NCBI RefSeq assembly: GCF_016908295.1
Contig: NZ_JAFBDO010000001.1
Coordinates: 1,163,676-1,227,675, forward strand
DNA: 64,000 nt
Direction: 5' to 3'
DNA from: Thalassobacillus pellis
GTDB lineage: Bacteria > Bacillota > Bacilli > Bacillales > Halobacillaceae
Shown: positions 59,551 through 64,000 of the stretch, piece by piece
Layout: every line of letters starts with the position of its first letter
Position numbering within the stretch: position 1 is the first letter of the stretch
Program-made: the position numbers and the translations under genes
The notes under the pieces: model-generated
Databases searched by the model: none
What the model was told of the DNA's origin: nothing
Seen by the model: only the letters and a program-made list of their open reading frames with translations

Positions 59551-59560
59551 TACATAGGAG

Positions 59561-59590
59561 AAACTCACCTGGTATCCAGGTGAGTTTTTT
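59561..59590 (+). terminator. Terminator after SRP RNA
   Basis: AAACTCACCTGG, loop TAT, CCAGGTGAGTTT and a T run. Confidence 0.92.
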
Positions 59591-59775
59591 TCATGTCTAA
59601 GAAATTATAAAAATTCCTACTTACTAAAGAACCATGTATTTTAAGTAATAAAATTGAAACGGGATAAGGTTTTCATCTCCGATCGGATTCAGGTATAATA
59701 GGGGAGAAACCATGGGTGGACGCGACTGAAAAGCGGCTGCACCAGCTGGACAATGGAGTAAAGGAGAACGACCTT

Positions 59776-61458
59776 ATGAGTTATCAGGCATTATATCGTG
59801 TATGGCGCCCCCGCAATTTTGCTGACGTCGTTGGACAAACGCATATTACGCGGACCCTGCAGAATGCGATCATGCAGGATAAATTTTCCCATGCCTACCT
59901 TTTTTCAGGCCCGCGGGGCACTGGGAAAACAAGTGCAGCAAAGATTTTCGCCAAAGCGGTCAACTGTGAGCGTTCTCCGGTAAAGGAACCCTGCAATGAG
60001 TGTCCGGCATGCCTCGGGATTCAGGACGGTTCCATTTCTGACGTTATTGAAATTGATGCGGCATCTAACAATGGGGTAGAACAGATCCGGGAAATCCGGG
60101 ATAAAGTCAAATATGCTCCGAGCGCAGTACAATATAAAGTATATATCGTGGATGAAGTACATATGTTATCCATCGGGGCATTCAATGCCCTTCTGAAAAC
60201 GCTGGAGGAGCCTCCAAAACATGTGATATTCATCCTGGCAACCACCGAACCTCATAAGATTCCATTAACGATCATCTCTCGCTGTCAACGCTTTGATTTT
60301 AAACGCATTTCTCAGCAGGCCATGGTGGAGCGGATGGAAACGATCATTGCGAGCGAAGGAATCACTGTGAACCGAGAAGCTCTGGAGGTTGTGGCCTTAA
60401 CGGCTGAAGGCGGGATGCGGGATGCACTCAGTCTTCTCGACCAGGCAATCTCCTATAGTGATGACGAAGTTAGCATCGATGATGTGCTGGCAGTAACGGG
60501 GTCTGTATCCCAGCAGAAACTTGCAGGAGTAATCGATGCCCTGCATAATCAGGATGTCAAAGGCGCACTGCAGCACGTAGACGATTTAATCCAGAACGGG
60601 AAGGATCCAGGACGTTTCGTTTTTGACTTGATTTATTACTTGCGTGACATTTTGCTATATAAAAGTGCTCCTGGGCTGGAAGACAGCCTGGAACGCGCGA
60701 TTCCGGATGAAACATTTAAGGAACTCGTTGAGCGTTTAGAGCCGGGATGGATTCAGCAGGCAATCAAAGAGCTTAATCAATGTCAGCAGGAAATGAAATG
60801 GACGACCAGCCCGAAGGTGTTCATTGAGATTGCCATGCTTAATTTAGCAGACAACGATAGTAAAGAACCAGCGGAAGCAGAAGCCGTTAAGCGACTGGCC
60901 AGAAGAATGGAGGAAATGGAGCGCGAATTGAAACAGCTCAAACAAAATCCTCCGCAGGCACACGCCCAGTCAGCGCCACAGGAACAGAAACGGCCACAAC
61001 AGCGCGGCGGCAGGAATGGGTTCAAGGTTCCATACGAACGAATTCGCACTGTTCTTAATGAAGCTTCCAAAGACCAGCTGAAGAAAGTCCATTCCCAGTG
61101 GGCGAATTTCATGGATGCCTTAAAGCAGAACAATGCTCCGGCCCATGCAACTTTATTGAACAGCAAACCGAGAGCAGCTTCCGAAAAGGGGCTTGTGTTA
61201 GCCTTCAGATATGAAATTCATTGTTCTCTGGCGCTTGAACATCAGCAGACGATCGAACCCCTGTTGGCTGAGTTCATTGGGACGACGGTATCCATCATCC
61301 CGATTCCTGAAGCGAAATGGCAGGAGTTACGGGAAGAATATATCCGTAAGCAGAGAAGTGAAGGATCACCTGATGAGGAAGAAAGTAAAGAAGAAGATCC
61401 GTTGATCACCGAAGCCCGTAAGCTGGCCGGTGAGGATTTAATAGAAATACATGATTAA
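59776..61458 (+). CDS. dnaX: DNA polymerase III subunit gamma/tau
   Basis: 560 residues. Clamp-loader AAA+ ATPase: Walker A GPRGTGKT (45-52), zinc cysteines C64, C73, C76 and C79, Walker B DEVHMLS and the SRC motif. The tau-specific region follows a Gln/Pro-rich linker (about residue 395). ATG 59776 follows AAGGAG; reading from GTG 59716 would include it. A likely -10 box TATAAT lies at 59694-59699. First gene of dnaX-ebfC-recR. Confidence 0.96.
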   Translation: MSYQALYRVWRPRNFADVVGQTHITRTLQNAIMQDKFSHAYLFSGPRGTGKTSAAKIFAKAVNCERSPVKEPCNECPACLGIQDGSISDVIEIDAASNNGVEQIREIRDKVKYAPSAVQYKVYIVDEVHMLSIGAFNALLKTLEEPPKHVIFILATTEPHKIPLTIISRCQRFDFKRISQQAMVERMETIIASEGITVNREALEVVALTAEGGMRDALSLLDQAISYSDDEVSIDDVLAVTGSVSQQKLAGVIDALHNQDVKGALQHVDDLIQNGKDPGRFVFDLIYYLRDILLYKSAPGLEDSLERAIPDETFKELVERLEPGWIQQAIKELNQCQQEMKWTTSPKVFIEIAMLNLADNDSKEPAEAEAVKRLARRMEEMERELKQLKQNPPQAHAQSAPQEQKRPQQRGGRNGFKVPYERIRTVLNEASKDQLKKVHSQWANFMDALKQNNAPAHATLLNSKPRAASEKGLVLAFRYEIHCSLALEHQQTIEPLLAEFIGTTVSIIPIPEAKWQELREEYIRKQRSEGSPDEEESKEEDPLITEARKLAGEDLIEIHD

Positions 61459-61476
61459 ATTTAAGGAGGAATTACC

Positions 61477-61794
61477 ATGCGTGGTGGAGGAAATATGAAT
61501 AACATGATGAAGCAGATGCAGAAAATGCAGAAAAAAATGATGAAAGCTCAGGAAGAGCTTCATGAAATGACATTTGAAGCGACAGCCGGCGGTGGAATGG
61601 TTAAAATCACTGCTAACGGGAAAAAAGAAATTACAGATATTGAAATCGATGAAGAAGTCGTTGATCCTGATGATGTGGATATGCTGCAGGATCTCATCCT
61701 TGCTGCAACCAACGATGTATTAAAACAGGTTGACGACAAAACGAACGATACAATGGGACAGTTCACTCAAGGCTTGCCTGGAGGAATGTTCTAG
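61477..61794 (+). CDS. ebfC: Nucleoid-associated protein, YbaB/EbfC family
   Basis: 105 residues with Met/Gln/Lys-rich N-terminal helix ([19 protein letters not shown]), then a beta-sheet core ([20 protein letters not shown]). Dimeric DNA-binding protein, YaaK in B. subtilis. AAGGAGGA precedes the ATG. It is 11 bp from recR. Confidence 0.95.
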   Translation: MRGGGNMNNMMKQMQKMQKKMMKAQEELHEMTFEATAGGGMVKITANGKKEITDIEIDEEVVDPDDVDMLQDLILAATNDVLKQVDDKTNDTMGQFTQGLPGGMF

Positions 61795-61805
61795 GAGGAA
61801 TTCTG

Positions 61806-62402
61806 ATGTATTACCCAGAACCGATATCCAAGCTGATCGATAGCTTTACAAAATTGCCAGGGATCGGCCCGAAGACGGCGGTCCGACTGGCTTTTTTCGT
61901 TTTGAATATGGAGGAAGATGACGTCCTTGATTTTGCAAAATCCCTGGTAAATGCCAAGCGGGAACTGACTCATTGCAGTATCTGCGGGCAAATCACCGAC
62001 CAGGATCCATGCTCCATTTGCCAGGATGAGTCTAGAGATAATTCTCTCATATGTGTAGTCCAGGATCCGAAAGATGTCATTGCGATGGAAAAAATGAAGG
62101 AATTCAGCGGGAAGTATCATGTCCTGCATGGTGCAATTTCACCGATGGATGGAATTGGGCCGGAAGATATCAATGTACCGAGCCTGTTGAACAGACTGAA
62201 AGATGAAGGGGTGGAAGAACTCATATTGGCGACCAACCCTAACATCGAAGGGGAAGCAACAGCTATGTACATTTCCAGACTTGTCAAACCATCTGGAATC
62301 AGGATTACCCGCCTTGCCCACGGACTTCCTATGGGCGGAGATTTAGAATATGCAGACGAAGTGACCCTTTCCAAAGCAATGGAAGGAAGACGAGAGCTAT
62401 AA
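61806..62402 (+). CDS. recR: Recombination protein RecR
   Basis: 198 residues. Helix-hairpin-helix [11 protein letters not shown], zinc finger C57, C60, C69, C72 ([16 protein letters not shown]), Toprim domain and a C-terminal Walker-like segment. It works with RecF and RecO at DNA gaps. TAGGAGGAATT precedes the ATG. Confidence 0.97.
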   Translation: MYYPEPISKLIDSFTKLPGIGPKTAVRLAFFVLNMEEDDVLDFAKSLVNAKRELTHCSICGQITDQDPCSICQDESRDNSLICVVQDPKDVIAMEKMKEFSGKYHVLHGAISPMDGIGPEDINVPSLLNRLKDEGVEELILATNPNIEGEATAMYISRLVKPSGIRITRLAHGLPMGGDLEYADEVTLSKAMEGRREL

Positions 62403-62415
62403 GGAGAAGAAGCGG

Positions 62416-62628
62416 ATGTTCAGACGGAAAAAAATTAAAAAAGAAATGGACCAACAGTTACTGGCAGATATATACTATCTGAAACAGGAATGGACCCATT
62501 TAAGAAATATCATCGACCATAGTGTGGAGCCGACAGAAGAAGGTCTGCGCGATGTCGCTCTGGCTGAAGCGAAGTATTTTTATTTATTAAGAGAAGCAAG
62601 ACACCGCCAATTAAGTGCTCTTTCTTAA
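62416..62628 (+). CDS. yaaL: YaaL (DUF2508) protein
   Basis: 70 residues, helical, conserved between recR and bofA in Bacillus. The pattern is LADIYYLKQEWTHLRNIIDH. The function is unknown. Ribosome-binding site AAGGAGAAG. Confidence 0.88.
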   Translation: MFRRKKIKKEMDQQLLADIYYLKQEWTHLRNIIDHSVEPTEEGLRDVALAEAKYFYLLREARHRQLSALS

Positions 62629-62697
62629 TGGAAGTGTGCTAATACTCTTTTGCAGTTCATAGCTTATATAGTAAGGACAAGCAAAGGAGGAGTTAGC

Positions 62698-62961
62698 ATG
62701 GATCCGTTGATAGTGATCAGTGGATTGGTATTGGCAGTCGTACTGATATTGATACTTGGCGCCCCCATCAAACCTATGAAGTGGGTAGGCTTTATTGGCG
62801 TTAAAGTGCTGATAGGTGTGTTATTGTTATTTTTCGCTAATGTATTCGGTGCAGGCATCGGCTTGCATATACCAATCAACTTGTTTACCACGGTTGTAAC
62901 TGGTTTATTGGGTGTTCCAGGGCTGCTGTCACTGACAGCTCTTCATATATGGATACTTTAA
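62698..62961 (+). CDS. bofA: Pro-sigma-K processing inhibitor BofA
   Basis: 87 residues, two or three membrane helices (LIVISGLVLAVVLILILGAP; VLIGVLLLFFANVFGAGIGL) and the conserved C-terminal INLFTTVVTGLLGVPGLL. In the mother cell it holds SpoIVFB inactive until the forespore signal. ATG 62698 follows AAAGGAGGAG. It precedes the rRNA operon as in B. subtilis. Confidence 0.94.
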   Translation: MDPLIVISGLVLAVVLILILGAPIKPMKWVGFIGVKVLIGVLLLFFANVFGAGIGLHIPINLFTTVVTGLLGVPGLLSLTALHIWIL

Positions 62962-62963
62962 TG

Positions 62964-63022
62964 AAGGCGAGGGGTTGCTCCTCGCCTTCAGGCTGTCGAG
63001 AAACTCTCGACAGCCTGATTTT
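62964..63022 (+). terminator. Double terminator after bofA
   Basis: AAGGCGAGG/CCTCGCCTT with loop GGTTGCT (62964-62988), directly followed by CAGGCTGTCGAG/CTCGACAGCCTG and ATTTTCTTT (62989-63022). Confidence 0.85.
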
Positions 63023-63135
63023 CTTTCCTTTTTCACCGCACTTATTTGTTTTCCTATTGATAAGAAGTTGTTTAGGTGGTGATTTTCAAGGGAAGAACGA
63101 CAAAAATGTAATGGAAATAGTAACGATTGAAGAGC

Positions 63136-63282
63136 TGGTTCCGTTATAGCTAGAGCGAAGGAGCCCAGACCGTGACACTCCTGCTTAAAAACGGGCGACC
63201 CGAGACCCCGCAGTGTGGGTTTCACGAGGAGGCTTGGGCGTTCGTCCGTGGAAAGGGAATGGTCTGGCACCTAGCGGCAAGA
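63136..63282 (+). repeat. Family C-like GC-rich repeat
   Basis: It contains GAGACCCCGCAG, ACGAGGAGGCTTGGGCGTTC and GTGGAAAGGGAATGGTCTGG, paired with CCCAGACCGTGACACTCCTG at the left. It resembles the 49953-50012 fragment more than the 50181 unit. No gene is visible between bofA and the rrn promoters. Confidence 0.65.
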
Positions 63283-63411
63283 AAAAGGGAGTGCCTGCTC
63301 CTCGCCTTTTTCTTTTTTGCCTGAGTCTCGCCGTTCTACTACTTAATCTAGAAGGATCCTTCTTCAACTAAGGTGAAGTTAGAGTGTTTAAAAAAACTTT
63401 AAAAAAAGTGT

Positions 63412-63440
63412 TGCATGAAACTTCCCGGCATGGTACATTA
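63412..63440 (+). promoter_or_regulatory. rRNA operon promoter P1
   Basis: TTGCAT (63412-63417), 17-bp spacer, TACATT (63435-63440). Confidence 0.8.
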
Positions 63441-63496
63441 TTAAATGTCGCTTCAAGAGAGCGACCCAATCAAATAAAAAATCATGAAAAAAGTTG

Positions 63497-63525
63497 TTGA
63501 CTTAAAAACAACAGCATGATATATT
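63497..63525 (+). promoter_or_regulatory. rRNA operon promoter P2
   Basis: TTGACT (63497-63502), 17-bp spacer, TATATT (63520-63525). Tandem promoters about 85 bp apart are typical of Bacillus rrn operons near the origin. A boxA-like TGATCTTTGAAAACTGAACG lies in the leader. Confidence 0.88.
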
Positions 63526-63671
63526 GATTAAGTCGCCATTTTGAGCGGCGGACAAACATTTGATCTTTGAAAACTGAACGAACCAACCAGTACGTCAATT
63601 CGATTTCTTCATTATATGGGGAAATCAAACAACGCACGAAAAAGTGCACAATGAGCAAGTCAAACTTTACT

Positions 63672-64000
<329 letters not shown>

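Overview
This is a chromosomal window from a Gram-positive, spore-forming, low-to-mid GC member of the Bacillaceae. It runs clockwise from the replication origin (dnaA-dnaN spacer) into the first rRNA operon. The gene set (remB, SpoVA proteins, cortex-lytic enzymes, BofA), the Bacillus-type SRP RNA, the serS T-box and the gene order support this. A halophilic or halotolerant genus near Halobacillus or Virgibacillus is a guess only.

Layout. (1) 1-18.9 kb is the conserved origin block: origin unwinding region, dnaN, yaaA, recF, remB, gyrB, gyrA, an HD-GYP-like gene, yaaC (reverse), guaB, dacA, pdxST, T-box-serS, tRNA-Ser, dck/dgk (reverse), tRNA-Arg. (2) 19-57.3 kb holds genes that are absent from this position in Bacillus subtilis, where dck-dgk is followed directly by yaaH/sleL and tadA. 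It carries a lysine/glutarate degradation cluster (20.4-29.9 kb), sporulation and germination genes including a complete spoVA2-type operon (30.1-35.3 kb), the mannitol operon mtlA-mtlR-mtlF-mtlD, an SOS-controlled yolD gene, queF under a preQ1 riboswitch, acsA with a cre site, the divergent hmp/nsrR nitric-oxide pair with its operator, an isolated lysine N6-hydroxylase, and several small membrane or unknown proteins. (3) 57.3-64 kb returns to the conserved order: sleL, tadA, SRP RNA, dnaX, ebfC, recR, yaaL, bofA, tandem rrn promoters and the start of 16S rRNA.

Genes that work together. The reverse-strand operon aminotransferase - ThDP enzyme - aldehyde dehydrogenase - L-lysine 6-dehydrogenase, plus the nearby forward pair CoA-transferase - glutaryl-CoA dehydrogenase, can be read as one route from lysine through 2-aminoadipate, 2-oxoadipate and glutarate to crotonyl-CoA. 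The spoVA2-type operon, a LysM-SleB-like hydrolase and two SleL-type glucosaminidases form a spore germination set.

The intergenic DNA is unusual. Three dispersed repeat families (called A, B and C here) occupy many gene gaps. Family A is about 100 bp with two hairpins, shows base-pair-preserving changes between copies, and usually starts directly after a terminator T-tract. Family B is a 160-240 bp nested hairpin. Family C is a GC-rich hairpin. Two gaps (49.9-50.4 and 55.0-55.3 kb) are mosaics of all three; the second adjoins a truncated ISL3-type transposase.
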